From Streptomyces hygroscopicus (lineage in GTDB: Bacteria; Actinomycetota; Actinomycetes; Streptomycetales; Streptomycetaceae), in NCBI RefSeq assembly GCF_026168105.1, contig NZ_LBMW01000067.1, positions 1-33,811 of the forward strand: a DNA stretch of 33,811 bases, read 5' to 3'. The notes beneath the pieces were generated by a model. The model was not told the origin of the DNA, did no database searches, and saw only the letters and a program-made list of their open reading frames with translations. Shown piece by piece: positions 14,855-23,581 of the stretch. A program made the translations under genes and the position numbers. Position 1 is the first letter of the stretch. Each line of letters opens with the position of its first letter.

Positions 14855-17800
14855 TCAGGGGCTGCTGGTGCCAGGGTGGTAGTCGTAGCCGAACAGTCCT
14901 CCTCGCCCGCCGGCGAAGAGGACTCGGCCATCGGGACTCCATGTGCAGCAGCGCAGGGGCGTGTCGGTGCGCATCATGGTCAGTGTCTGTCTGGCATGGG
15001 GATCCCAGACCCGTAGGGTTCCGTCGTCACCTGCTGTGGCGAGACGCCGGCCGTTGAACGCCACTGCGGTGACGCGGCCTTCGTGGCCAGTGAGAGCGCC
15101 TAGAACGGTGCCCGTGGTCGTATCCCAGATGTGCACGGCTCCGTTGCTGCTGACTGTGGCGAGGGTGGTCCCGTCACCGCTGATGGCTATCGCTCGTACG
15201 CCAGGGATGTTGCCGTCGGTGAGAGTCCGTCGGACCGCACCGGCGGCCGGGTCCCAGAGGCCGATGGATCCTTGATCATTGGCGGTGGCGAGGACGGATC
15301 CGTCCAAGCTGAAGATCATTGTCTGCACGCCCTGAAGTCCCGCGCCGGTGAGGGTGCGCTGGACGTTGCCCACTGTCGGATCCCACAGGTCGATACCCCG
15401 GTCGCTGGCGGTGGCAAGGGCGGTTCCTGCGGGATGGAAGGCGATGGCCCTCACGCCCCGGATACCTTCGTCCGTGAACGGGTGGGCAGGGGAGCCTGTT
15501 GCTGGAGACCAGATCCACATATGCCCGTCGTCCCCGACGGTGGCGAGCATGGTCCCATCGGATCTGAAAGCCAACGTCCGTACCCCCCTGATGTAGTTGG
15601 TGAGATTGCGCAGTCGTGTTCCGTCCTCCGGGTCCCACAGCCGCACGAACCCGTCGTCGTCTGCGGTGGCGAGCATGCCCGCCGCAAAGGCCATCTGACG
15701 CACCCCTGTCCCGCCGCCGGCGTGGATGCTGGCTGCCGGATCCCGAAGCCGCACTGCCCGGTCGGACCCGGCGGTGACAAGCAGTGCGCCATCGGGGCTG
15801 AAGGCGACCGCATTCACGTAGCCTTCGTGGCCAGTCAGAGCACGCACGGCTACGCCAGGAGTCGGATCCCACAGGCGCACGACCTGGTCGTAGCCGGCCG
15901 AGGCAAGCATTGTGCCGTTGGGGCTGAACGCCACCGTATTCACATAGCCGTGGTGGCCGGTCAGGGAACGAATGGCTTGACCGGTGGCCGGATCCCACAG
16001 CCGTACGCGCCGGTCGTCGCCGGCTGTGGCAAGCAGTGTCCCGTCAGGGCTGTAAGCCACCGTCCGGATCCCGTGGACGCGTTCGGAGAGCGCGCACACG
16101 ATGTTTCTGGTGGCCGTGTTCCACAGGCACACTCGTCCGTCGTCGTCGGCGGTGGCCAGCACGGTGCTGTCCGGGCTGAAGACAACCGCGCGCACCCTGC
16201 TCTCCGCATTGAGGGGGCTGTCGGGCCGGGCATCGCCGGTGGCGGGGTCCCAGAGCCATACCTGCCCCTGGTCGGTCAGCGTGGCCAGCACTGCGCCGTC
16301 AGCAGTGAAGGCCAGGGCGTTCACCCGGCTTCCGTGGTGGGGGAGGGTGCGGATGGCGGTGCCGGTGGCCGGGCTCCACAGTGTCACCCGCCCCTGGCCT
16401 CCAGCGGTGGCAAGCACGGTGCCGTCCGGGCTGAAGCCAACCGCGCGCACGCTGGGCTCGCTGATGAGAGTGCGGAGCGCTGAACCGGTGACCGGGTTCC
16501 ACAACCGCACCTGTCCGTCATCGCCTCCAGTGGCGAGCAGGGCACCGTCCGGGCTGAAGGCTGCCGTCCGGACTTCGTCGCTGCTGCCGGTGAGGGTGCG
16601 GACCAGGGAGGGGTCGGGGAGGTCGGGGGGCGGCCATCGGTTGGCCAGGGTGGGATGAAGGGCAACGTGCGGCTGGTCGTTCCAGTGCGGCAAGTTGCTC
16701 AGTCGACTGCGGAGCACGGAGTCGAGAGCGTGCGGTGGATCGGTGGGGGAGAGGAGGTGGGCAGCGCGGGCCAGGTCCATGGCGAGTCCGCGAGCCGTCG
16801 GGCTGTTGATCAGGTCTAGGTCACGCCAGGGTGCGGTAGGCCCGCGCTGGCGTAAGCGCGCCTGCACCCATCGCGGGTCGCTGGCCACCGCCTCAGCTTC
16901 TGCGGCCCGTCCAGCGTCAAGGAGGTGCTCGATGAGGTGGTCGAGCAGGTAACCGTCGGTCGTCTGCCACCACGCAGCCCGGATCCCCGGGCTATGGGCG
17001 TGCGGAAGGGCAGCTGCAATCGCGTCGAGCAGGGCCGTGTTGACGGCAGCCACGGTGTCGGCGAGTTCGGATCGCAGGTAGTCGCGTACGACGTCATGCA
17101 AGGCGACGGCGCCGCCGGTGACGGAACCGTCGAGAGTGAGCAGCGACAGGTCAGCCATCTGCATGCTCAATGCCCGCGCCTCCGAGTCGGTGAGATCGCC
17201 GGTTGCGCTCCACAGCAGCGCCACCAGAGGCAGTGGAATCACCTCGTCCTCAGCGAAGATCCCGAGTTCCGCGAACCTGCGGCCACCGTCGCTCGGCAGG
17301 AGTTCGGTGGCAGCCTGAATGCTGGCCCGCACCGCAGTGTTTCTTCGGACCGGATCATCCAGTTCCAGGGGCATATCGGGGTCCGCGCCGGTCGGCCCGA
17401 GGGCGCGCAGCCGATCGAGCAGGGCCTGTGCGGCCGTAACGGCATGTACCCCGGTGGCCACCTGCACCGCAATCAGCTGATTGACCAGCCGCAGCAGCAA
17501 GGCCCACCGACCGGTCGCCTTCACCAGGGCCTCAAGGAGCGCTTCCGGCAACGCGGCTTCCAGGTGGTGCGTGAGAACGGCGCGTGCCTGGGCCGGCGAC
17601 ATCCGGTCCACCACGGCCCGGGTTGACTGAGGCGGCAACACAGCAGGCTTGCGGGTTGTCACCAGCCGCACGCAGTGTTCCTCGGCTCCGCGCAGAAACG
17701 GCTCCAGTTGCTCCGCCTCCCACACGTCATCGATTACCAGGAGTGTGCGTGGGCGCTGAGCCAGCAAGCGGCCCAGGTGGTCCCCTGCCCGGCCTGGGTC

Positions 17801-18370
17801 GTCACCGGCTTCGAGAGTGTCGCCGGTGATGAAGCGAGTCGCTTCTGCCACCTTCGCTGCGATCGCCGCCCGGCCGCGTACGTTGCGTCCGACCGTGACG
17901 ACGTACACGCGGCCGCGGAAGGCTCGGCGGACCTTCGGATGGGCGCACACCATGTGGGCCAGCGTTGTCTTGCCGAAACCGCCAGCCCCATGCAAACCCG
18001 TGGTGATCCCGACCGCGGTGGTGCCGCCCCGTCCGGTCCGCCGAGACCTGGGCGGTCTTCCCACTCCTGCTTGTATGCATACGGCCGCGACAATCTGCTC
18101 CGCCTCATCACGGTCTACAACCCAGTCAGGGATGGCCGGCGGGGGAGGAGCCGGCGGATCACCGGCCGCCGCACTCGCACGCGGGCCGACTCCCAAGGAC
18201 ACCAGCAGAGAGGCGATGCCCGCACCTCCGCCCAGGACGCTCGCAATCGGATTGGCGGCGTCCCAACCCCCGCGCACCGCCGTCACCAACAGCCAAACCC
18301 CCGAGGCCACACACAGCGCGATAGCAGCCTGCCCCAGTCGACGTCGCCAGTTCCCCATAGAGGTGAGCAT
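14855..18370 (-). CDS. Membrane-anchored NB-ARC STAND ATPase with 14 WD40 repeats
   Basis: 1171 residues. The N-terminus has two hydrophobic segments (about 13-33 and 41-63) forming a membrane hairpin, then a Pro-rich linker. The NB-ARC NTPase follows: Walker A HGAGGFGKT (128-136), Walker B TLLVIDDVW (about 209-217) and the sensor-like RLVTTRKPAVLP. A winged-helix/helical arm runs to about residue 590. From about 600 to the end are 14 WD40 units (VRTAAFSPDGALLATGGDDG, VRLWNPVTG and so on), enough for two seven-bladed propellers. NB-ARC/WD40 proteins are signal-sensing oligomerising STAND ATPases; bacterial relatives include antiphage proteins. The target and effector here are unknown; the membrane hairpin may be the effector. 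Start is ATG 18370 (GAGGGA just upstream) or ATG 18358. It lies within the class-2 parS-like cluster. Confidence 0.88.
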   Translation of the reverse strand: MLTSMGNWRRRLGQAAIALCVASGVWLLVTAVRGGWDAANPIASVLGGGAGIASLLVSLGVGPRASAAAGDPPAPPPPAIPDWVVDRDEAEQIVAAVCIQAGVGRPPRSRRTGRGGTTAVGITTGLHGAGGFGKTTLAHMVCAHPKVRRAFRGRVYVVTVGRNVRGRAAIAAKVAEATRFITGDTLEAGDDPGRAGDHLGRLLAQRPRTLLVIDDVWEAEQLEPFLRGAEEHCVRLVTTRKPAVLPPQSTRAVVDRMSPAQARAVLTHHLEAALPEALLEALVKATGRWALLLRLVNQLIAVQVATGVHAVTAAQALLDRLRALGPTGADPDMPLELDDPVRRNTAVRASIQAATELLPSDGGRRFAELGIFAEDEVIPLPLVALLWSATGDLTDSEARALSMQMADLSLLTLDGSVTGGAVALHDVVRDYLRSELADTVAAVNTALLDAIAAALPHAHSPGIRAAWWQTTDGYLLDHLIEHLLDAGRAAEAEAVASDPRWVQARLRQRGPTAPWRDLDLINSPTARGLAMDLARAAHLLSPTDPPHALDSVLRSRLSNLPHWNDQPHVALHPTLANRWPPPDLPDPSLVRTLTGSSDEVRTAAFSPDGALLATGGDDGQVRLWNPVTGSALRTLISEPSVRAVGFSPDGTVLATAGGQGRVTLWSPATGTAIRTLPHHGSRVNALAFTADGAVLATLTDQGQVWLWDPATGDARPDSPLNAESRVRAVVFSPDSTVLATADDDGRVCLWNTATRNIVCALSERVHGIRTVAYSPDGTLLATAGDDRRVRLWDPATGQAIRSLTGHHGYVNTVAFSPNGTMLASAGYDQVVRLWDPTPGVAVRALTGHEGYVNAVAFSPDGALLVTAGSDRAVRLRDPAASIHAGGGTGVRQMAFAAGMLATADDDGFVRLWDPEDGTRLRNLTNYIRGVRTLAFRSDGTMLATVGDDGHMWIWSPATGSPAHPFTDEGIRGVRAIAFHPAGTALATASDRGIDLWDPTVGNVQRTLTGAGLQGVQTMIFSLDGSVLATANDQGSIGLWDPAAGAVRRTLTDGNIPGVRAIAISGDGTTLATVSSNGAVHIWDTTTGTVLGALTGHEGRVTAVAFNGRRLATAGDDGTLRVWDPHARQTLTMMRTDTPLRCCTWSPDGRVLFAGGRGGLFGYDYHPGTSSP

Positions 18371-18560
18371 TTCCCTCGCCCGCGATGTCCGTCACCGCTT
18401 CCGTTTCCCTGACACCGAACTGGAACGATGCGTCACGAACGCCCGCGCCCGAGAGGGACGCTCCGGTAGAAGGCAGCCTTCGATCCGACCTGCTGGCAGC
18501 CGGGGCCAGCCGCGGCTTCGACTGCCGCAGGCTGAAGCCCCACAGCGCCATCGCCGCCGT
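18361..18560. repeat. About 200-bp repeated leader, copy 2
   Basis: This copy, direct with 11653-11850, contains the translation start of the NB-ARC gene at its edge. It shares the block CGTCACCGCTTCCG, GACACCGAACTGGAACGA and ACGAACGCCCGCGCC with copy 1. The pair brackets cassette 2 plus the NB-ARC gene. Confidence 0.6.
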
Positions 18561-18597
18561 AAAGTTCTCATGACCCGGAACCCACCCCGTCCCCCGT

Positions 18598-18632
18598 CGG
18601 CTGGGGCTATTACGGCGTAATAGCCCCAGCCG
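18598..18632. repeat. Extended parS-like palindrome, class 2 (site 4)
   Basis: A 35-bp perfect palindrome with 17-bp arms (CGGCTGGGGCTATTACG / CGTAATAGCCCCAGCCG) around a central G. It is the longest class-2 site and the outermost, 228 bp upstream of the NB-ARC start and 236 bp downstream of the next gene's stop. The NB-ARC gene therefore lies between class-2 sites. The rest of 18561-18867 shows no gene. Confidence 0.8.
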
Positions 18633-18867
18633 GGTAATGAGCAAGGCACCCCAGTCTGCCGGGCAATGGAGGACGGGTGACTCCTGGCCACGGGCTGAGG
18701 GTGTGGGCTGTGCCGCGGAGCCCAGCCTCAGCGCAACGGAAGCACTGCACCACAGGCGCCGCACAGCAATACCGACGGCGCCTTGCGAGGCCGAGGCTCA
18801 GCCTGGACGGCCCAACAAGGGCTGCTCACCCGGGGCCTGCTACCTGGGTTCCGACTCCTCGTCTGCC

Positions 18868-19680
18868 TCAGTGGGGGGCAAGTTTGGTTGCCGCAGCATA
18901 GGCCCGCCGGGCGTCAGCGGTTGTCGCCACCTGGCGGGCGGTGCGGCGCTCTACTCGCCCGAGCTCGCGGACGGCCGCTTGGAGATACCTGCTGAGACTG
19001 AGCTTCTGCGTTGGGGTCTCGCAGTGGCGGAGGACCTCTGCGATTTCGTCCAGCCAGTATGTGACTTCCTCGTCCTCGACCAGCCCGGCCCGGTGCTCGA
19101 GGAGACGCCGTGCCACCGGTACAAGCAGTTCGTGGCGTCGTGATGCTTCTTCCTCAGCCCGGCGCTCGGCAGCAGCACGTGCTGCGATCTGCCGTTCCGC
19201 TTCGAGGACCGCTTCCGGCGTACGGCGCACCGGCCGTTCGTCGCGGGAAGCGTTCCGGAGAACGGCCGCCCGAAGCCTCGCTGCCTTGTTGTACGCAGCA
19301 CTTGGCGCGCCTACCGCCAGCGGCCCCACGAGTTCCAACCAGGCGGCATTGGCGGCCCGGGCGTCCTCGATGGCCTTCGCTTGGTGCAGGTCGGCCTGTT
19401 CACGGATGTACTCCCACAGCAGCACGCGTTGGACTGCCGCGGTGCGCCGCGCCTCCTCGCTCTTCAAAGCTCCGGCATGCGCTTCGAAGTAGAGCAGCGC
19501 CGTGAACAGTTCGTTGTCGTCCGGAAGCCGGTCGACGTTCGTGTCCTCGGCGTTCTCATGCAGCTGCCGCAGCTCGCCGACCACCGCGGCGGCATCGAGG
19601 TTGCCGATCCGAATTGGCTTCTTGACCAGCGGTTTCATGGGAGTGCTCGGCTTGCGAGTGCGACGTGCCATGGACCCCAT
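18868..19680 (-). CDS. Helical hypothetical protein
   Basis: 270 residues from ATG 19680 (ATG 19671, MARRTRKPS, is equally plausible with GGGG just upstream). The N-terminus is basic (RRTRKPSTPMKPLVKKPIR), and the remainder is predicted almost entirely alpha-helical with Ala/Arg/Glu-rich, coiled-coil-like stretches (EAERQIAARAAAERRAEEEA). No signal peptide, membrane segment or catalytic motif is seen, and I do not recognise the family. An operator-like palindrome lies directly upstream (19688-19706), implying local repression. It lies between the two large NTPase genes in the same orientation, but 530 bp separate it from the repeat-protein gene, so co-transcription is uncertain. Confidence 0.75.
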   Translation of the reverse strand: MGSMARRTRKPSTPMKPLVKKPIRIGNLDAAAVVGELRQLHENAEDTNVDRLPDDNELFTALLYFEAHAGALKSEEARRTAAVQRVLLWEYIREQADLHQAKAIEDARAANAAWLELVGPLAVGAPSAAYNKAARLRAAVLRNASRDERPVRRTPEAVLEAERQIAARAAAERRAEEEASRRHELLVPVARRLLEHRAGLVEDEEVTYWLDEIAEVLRHCETPTQKLSLSRYLQAAVRELGRVERRTARQVATTADARRAYAAATKLAPH

Positions 19681-19687
19681 TCTGCCT

Positions 19688-19706
19688 GATTCACATTCTG
19701 TGAATC
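19688..19706. promoter_or_regulatory. Operator-like palindrome
   Basis: GATTCACA-TTC-TGTGAATC is a perfect 8-bp inverted repeat with a 3-base spacer, 7 bp upstream of ATG 19680. Position and symmetry fit a repressor site controlling the helical hypothetical gene. Its binding protein is not obvious. Confidence 0.65.
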
Positions 19707-20239
19707 GCGCGTTGAAGATTCGGGAGACTGAACGTACCGGTGGTCTCCCTGCATCTCACACGGCTCTCTTGATCACCGCATCTGCGCAGGTCAGGCCGCG
19801 TGACTGGCGCGCTTGTGGTCCGCCGGACTGGTGCAGAGGCACGCAGGATACAACCGCGCCGGGCCAGCCCTGTGCCAAGCCGAGTCAGGCACTGACCCGC
19901 GGACCAGGCTTCCCGGATCCGGGAGTGCGTCCCCTCAGTGACTCCGCGGCCGACCAAGGCTGAGAAGGCGGCCGGGCATGTGGAGTGAGCGAGGCGGCAC
20001 GGCACCAGTACCGGGGGAGCGGCGACGCCAGGGGAGCGGCGACGCCAGGGGAGCGGCGACGCCGGGGGAGTGGCTGCCTGCCAGCCCCGCGCCGACATCA
20101 CCAACAACGGATCTGCAGCTCGGGGAAGAGAGGAACTCCACTCCCATCGGCTTCCCGTCCCAGCCGGACAGGCCAAGCGGTCGGCCGCCGATGTCGCGGC
20201 ATCAGATGCGGGCCACCTTTGCTGCACATCGGAAGACCT
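19707..20239. other. 530-bp intergenic region with short tandem repeat
   Basis: No gene with support on either strand. The only structure is three head-to-tail copies of the 17-mer GGGGAGCGGCGACGCCA (20014-20064; the third ends in G), with a partial fourth. The end of the repeat-protein gene follows at 20240. Confidence 0.55.
20014..20064. repeat. 17-bp tandem repeat, three copies
   Basis: The unit GGGGAGCGGCGACGCCA occurs at 20014-20030, 20031-20047 and 20048-20064 (last base changed), followed by a partial fourth GGGGAGTGGC. It lies downstream of the minus-strand repeat-protein gene. Confidence 0.85.
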
Positions 20240-23200
20240 TCACCACCACCGCTTTGTCTGTCGGCCGTCCGCGTCGAGTCCGAACGGCCAACGACTGCGC
20301 ACGGCTTGCGACGGCACATCTCCATGGTCTGCTGCCTGGCGGTACAGGCGCTCGGCGCTTGCGTTGTCTCCGTCCTCCTCCTGCATTCGGGCCAGGCACC
20401 GCAGGGGCCACGGGTCTCCCTGGTCGACAAGTCGGCGGTACAGGCGCCCGGCGCCGTCCCGGTCCCCCTTCCCCTCTCGTTGCAGGCCCAGGAGATGCAC
20501 GTCCCAGCTGTCTCCCTGGGCGGCGGCCTGGCAGTACAGATGGTCGGCCCCGTCCTGGTCCCCGGCCGCCTCCCGCAGCCGGCCCAGGGCGAACAGGGCA
20601 CCAGCGTCTCCACCGTCGGCGGCCTGGCGATACAGGCGCTCGGCACCATCCCGGTCTCCGGCCTCCTCCCTCAGACGGGCCAGGCTGAGCACAGGTACGG
20701 AGTCTCCACGGTCGGCTGCTGTGTGGGCAATCCGCTCGGCACCATCTGGGTCCCCGGCCGCTTGCCGGAGCTGGAACAGGTACCGCAGAGCCTCGGCATG
20801 TCCCCGGTCAGTTGCCTGGTGGGCGTAGCGCTCCGCACCCTCATGGTCCCCGGTGATCTCCCGCAGCCGAGCCAGCCCCAGCAAAGCGTTGACGTCCCCC
20901 TGACCAGCGAGCTGACGGTACACCCGCTCCGCGCCGCCCCGGTCGCCCTCGAACTCCCTTCGTTGGACGAGGTACCAGATGGGGGTGCTGTCTCCGTTGC
21001 CGGCGGCTTGATGAGCGAAGCGCTCGGCACCATCGGGGTCCCCGTCGATCTCCCGTTGCTGGACAACGAACCACACGGCATCACGGTCTCCGCGACTGGC
21101 GGCTTGGAGAGCGAGTTGTTCAGCACCGTCCCCGTCCCCGGCCCTCTGCCGTCGCAGGGCCAGGAAAGCCAGAGCGTGAGTGTCCCCGAGATCGGCGGCC
21201 CGGCGATACAGCCGCTCGGCCGACTCGGGGTCTTTGTCCCTCTGCCGCCTCCAGGCAAGCTCTCGCATCGCTTGTGTGGCTCCGCGTTCGGCAGCTTGCT
21301 GATACAGCAGCTCGGCACCCTTGTGGTCCCCGGCCTCCTGACGCAGGCGTGCCAGGTCCTGTAAAGCGTCGGCGTCTGCATGGTCCGCAGCGAGGCGGTA
21401 CAGCCGCTCGGCCGTCTTCGGGTCGCTCCTTTCATGACTGCGGGCGAGCTCTCGTAGGACGTGAGTGCCTCCGTAGTGTGCGGCCTGTAGGGCGTAGCGT
21501 TCGGCACCGTTCAGATCTGCGGCCAATTCGACGAGTTCATGCAGAGCGCGAGTGTCTCCACGGCCGGCGGCTTGGTGAGCGTAGTGTTCGGCACTTTCGA
21601 TGTCCCCGGCCTTCTGCCGCAGGCGGGCCAGGCAGCACAGAGCCCACGTGTCTCCATGGTCGGCGGCCCTTGTGTAGAGCCGCTCGGCACCCTCCCAGTC
21701 TTCGGCCGTCTCCCGTAGGTCGGCCACCTCCCACACGGCTCGGAGGCTGCCGTGTCCGGCTGCTTGGAGGGCGTAGCGTTCGGCACCGTCCCGGTCCCCG
21801 ACTTCCTGCCGCAGCAGTGCGACGTCGTACAACGCATCGGTGTGACCGAGATCTGCGGCCGTTCGATAGAAGCGGTCAGCGATGTGTAGCCGCTGTCGGG
21901 CTTTGGCCGCGTTGGCCAATGGCATCAGATCGGAAGGGTTCTGGAGGTGATCGGTTGCGGCGTCCCAGAAGCCGGCTTGTGGGCACTCGCCGCGCCGGGT
22001 GCGGGCGGTGTGTGCCTGCAGGTAGTCGGCCAGCCGGTACACAGGCTCGCCAGTCTCGGGCTGCCCTGGTGCAGGCACCTCCCGTGTCAGGGGACCGGGG
22101 ATCCCCCGGCAGGGCTGGTCGGTGTAGGCCTCGGCTCGTTCGAACCAGGACTGTCGCCACTGGAGGGTCTGGATCCGCCAGTGGTCGGGATTGAGGTAGG
22201 AAACGGCGGCCGCACGCAGGAACGCCTCGGGAAGAGCTTCGCTGTGTCCCAGGCGGCGGGCGTCGGCCGCGGCGTCGAGCGGGGCTCGGGCCTCGGGTGG
22301 TGCCTGTTCGTACCGGCGCACCAACTCGCGGGCACCGGCTAGATACTGGGTGATGCGGGTTCCACCATTGGTCAGGGCCTCGGCCAGCCGGGGATCGTGT
22401 TCGGCCAGGTCGCGCACGGCTTGCAGATCGTGGGTGGTGAAGTCCTCGGCAGCCGTGAGGATGCAGCCGCTGAGCAGGGCGCGGGCCTGCTGGTGAGGGT
22501 CCGGCTGGGAGGCTTCGGTCGGCTGGCGGGTGAGGTTGGTGTGGTGCTCGTGCCACAGGGTGCCCACGACCAGGGCTGGTCCGCGGCGGGGCTCAGCGAG
22601 CAGCGAAATCAGCGCGGCGGCCGCCTGCCCGTCCGGGTCCGGCTGACCGTGGGGAAGGAGGTAGCGCTGTAGTTCGTTCAGCCACAGCACCGAGCGGGCC
22701 AGGGATCGTTGGCAGCGTAAGCCGTCCAGGAGGGCGGTGCGGTCAGCCGGCCGCCAGACCCGCCACCCTGCTGGCAATTGCTTGACCGCCTCCCACAGCG
22801 CTCGGGTCTTGCCGGTCGAGGAGTTCCCCACGAGCACCACCAGACAGCTCGTCCCCTGCACCGCCCCTCTCACCTCATCCCGAAGTCGCCCGTCGTGTGC
22901 GCGAAGCACGTATCGCGGAAGCTGTTCGTGCCGATTTGCATCGGGTGGCCGCGGACCAACCTCGATAGCGGGATGCACCTCCAGGTGCCGGACAGGATCG
23001 ACCTGGTCGATCGGCAGCCCCAGCCGGCCGGGCGACTTCTCCTGCGGCACGGCCGGCGGCGCGCTCTCCCCGCCGCGCTCTTGTTCCCACCACTGCTCCC
23101 ACTGTGCCCGGGTGGCGGTCCAGCGCCCTTTGCCCTGCGGTGTCCTGGGGTCTGGGGCTCCAGCCCACTCCCACAGCACCGCCACCAAAAGCCATAACCG

Positions 23201-23470
23201 TTCGAAGTCAGCTGGAGAAGTGTTTCCCATGACCCAATCGGCGACAGTGGAACGCGTTAGCTTCTTCAGCTCCGGAGCGCCCGGCCCTGCACCGGACGTC
23301 GGGCCGGCAGGCCCCCGTGAAGGGACTGGGCCAAGTCTCTTGTTTACGTCATCTATGCGCGCGTTCACCTCACGGATCGCATCCGCCCGGCGCCGGCCCC
23401 CACTCAGCGCGCTTCCTTCCAGCTTGACCAGCTGCTGCGCCAGTAACGAGCGCTCAGCCGCACTCCCCAT
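20240..23470 (-). CDS. P-loop NTPase with N-terminal HTH-like region and Sel1/TPR-like repeats
   Basis: 1076 residues from ATG 23470 (GGAAGGGG about 5 bases upstream). An N-terminal helical region (ELKKLTRSTVADWVMGNTSP, about 67-86, then ERLWLLVAVLWEWAG) resembles the XRE-like segment that opens many Streptomyces STAND-type proteins. Walker A is GNSSTGKT at 215-222, with a probable Walker B SVLWLNELQRYL; the acidic position is Asn-Glu rather than Asp-Asp. After a helical middle region, about 17 repeats of roughly 36 residues run to near the end (consensus GDRDGAERLYRQAADRGD then ALxxLARLREEA), typical of Sel1/TPR solenoids. The architecture suggests a sensor ATPase with a protein-binding solenoid, cytosolic. 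It diverges from a 56-residue membrane protein at 23697, a possible partner. Confidence 0.85.
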   Translation of the reverse strand: MGSAAERSLLAQQLVKLEGSALSGGRRRADAIREVNARIDDVNKRLGPVPSRGPAGPTSGAGPGAPELKKLTRSTVADWVMGNTSPADFERLWLLVAVLWEWAGAPDPRTPQGKGRWTATRAQWEQWWEQERGGESAPPAVPQEKSPGRLGLPIDQVDPVRHLEVHPAIEVGPRPPDANRHEQLPRYVLRAHDGRLRDEVRGAVQGTSCLVVLVGNSSTGKTRALWEAVKQLPAGWRVWRPADRTALLDGLRCQRSLARSVLWLNELQRYLLPHGQPDPDGQAAAALISLLAEPRRGPALVVGTLWHEHHTNLTRQPTEASQPDPHQQARALLSGCILTAAEDFTTHDLQAVRDLAEHDPRLAEALTNGGTRITQYLAGARELVRRYEQAPPEARAPLDAAADARRLGHSEALPEAFLRAAAVSYLNPDHWRIQTLQWRQSWFERAEAYTDQPCRGIPGPLTREVPAPGQPETGEPVYRLADYLQAHTARTRRGECPQAGFWDAATDHLQNPSDLMPLANAAKARQRLHIADRFYRTAADLGHTDALYDVALLRQEVGDRDGAERYALQAAGHGSLRAVWEVADLRETAEDWEGAERLYTRAADHGDTWALCCLARLRQKAGDIESAEHYAHQAAGRGDTRALHELVELAADLNGAERYALQAAHYGGTHVLRELARSHERSDPKTAERLYRLAADHADADALQDLARLRQEAGDHKGAELLYQQAAERGATQAMRELAWRRQRDKDPESAERLYRRAADLGDTHALAFLALRRQRAGDGDGAEQLALQAASRGDRDAVWFVVQQREIDGDPDGAERFAHQAAGNGDSTPIWYLVQRREFEGDRGGAERVYRQLAGQGDVNALLGLARLREITGDHEGAERYAHQATDRGHAEALRYLFQLRQAAGDPDGAERIAHTAADRGDSVPVLSLARLREEAGDRDGAERLYRQAADGGDAGALFALGRLREAAGDQDGADHLYCQAAAQGDSWDVHLLGLQREGKGDRDGAGRLYRRLVDQGDPWPLRCLARMQEEDGDNASAERLYRQAADHGDVPSQAVRSRWPFGLDADGRQTKRWW

Positions 23471-23503
23471 ATTCGCCCCTTCCTTGGTCCGGCAGGCGGT
23501 GTC

Positions 23504-23581
23504 CGTCCGGGCCGTCCGGCCATCTGCTCAGGGATACCCGTTCTGGCCTGCCGCTTTCTTCAGTTCGTCCGGCCCGTCCGG
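23504..23581. promoter_or_regulatory. Paired CGTCCGG heptamers upstream of the repeat protein
   Basis: The heptamer CGTCCGG occurs at 23504, 23513, 23566 and 23575: two pairs, each with 9-bp spacing, with pair starts 62 bp apart. They lie in the divergent promoter region between the P-loop/repeat gene and the small membrane protein. They may be binding sites for a repressor, but the GC-rich background makes this uncertain. Confidence 0.4.

Noticed and set aside
15131..16483. Long plus-strand open frame of 450 codons
   Set aside because: It is antisense to the WD40 region; the openness follows from high-GC codon use and the repeat structure, and no ribosome site or family is visible.
19985..21364. 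Plus-strand open frame with repeated LG/GVP-type peptides
   Set aside because: Shadow of the Sel1/TPR-like repeats on the minus strand; the periodicity is 108 bp, that of the real gene.
15000..21900. Regular periodicity reminiscent of a CRISPR or satellite array
   Set aside because: Spacing is about 120-126 bp (WD40) and 108 bp (Sel1/TPR), coding in one frame with diverged units; no short identical repeats with unique spacers.
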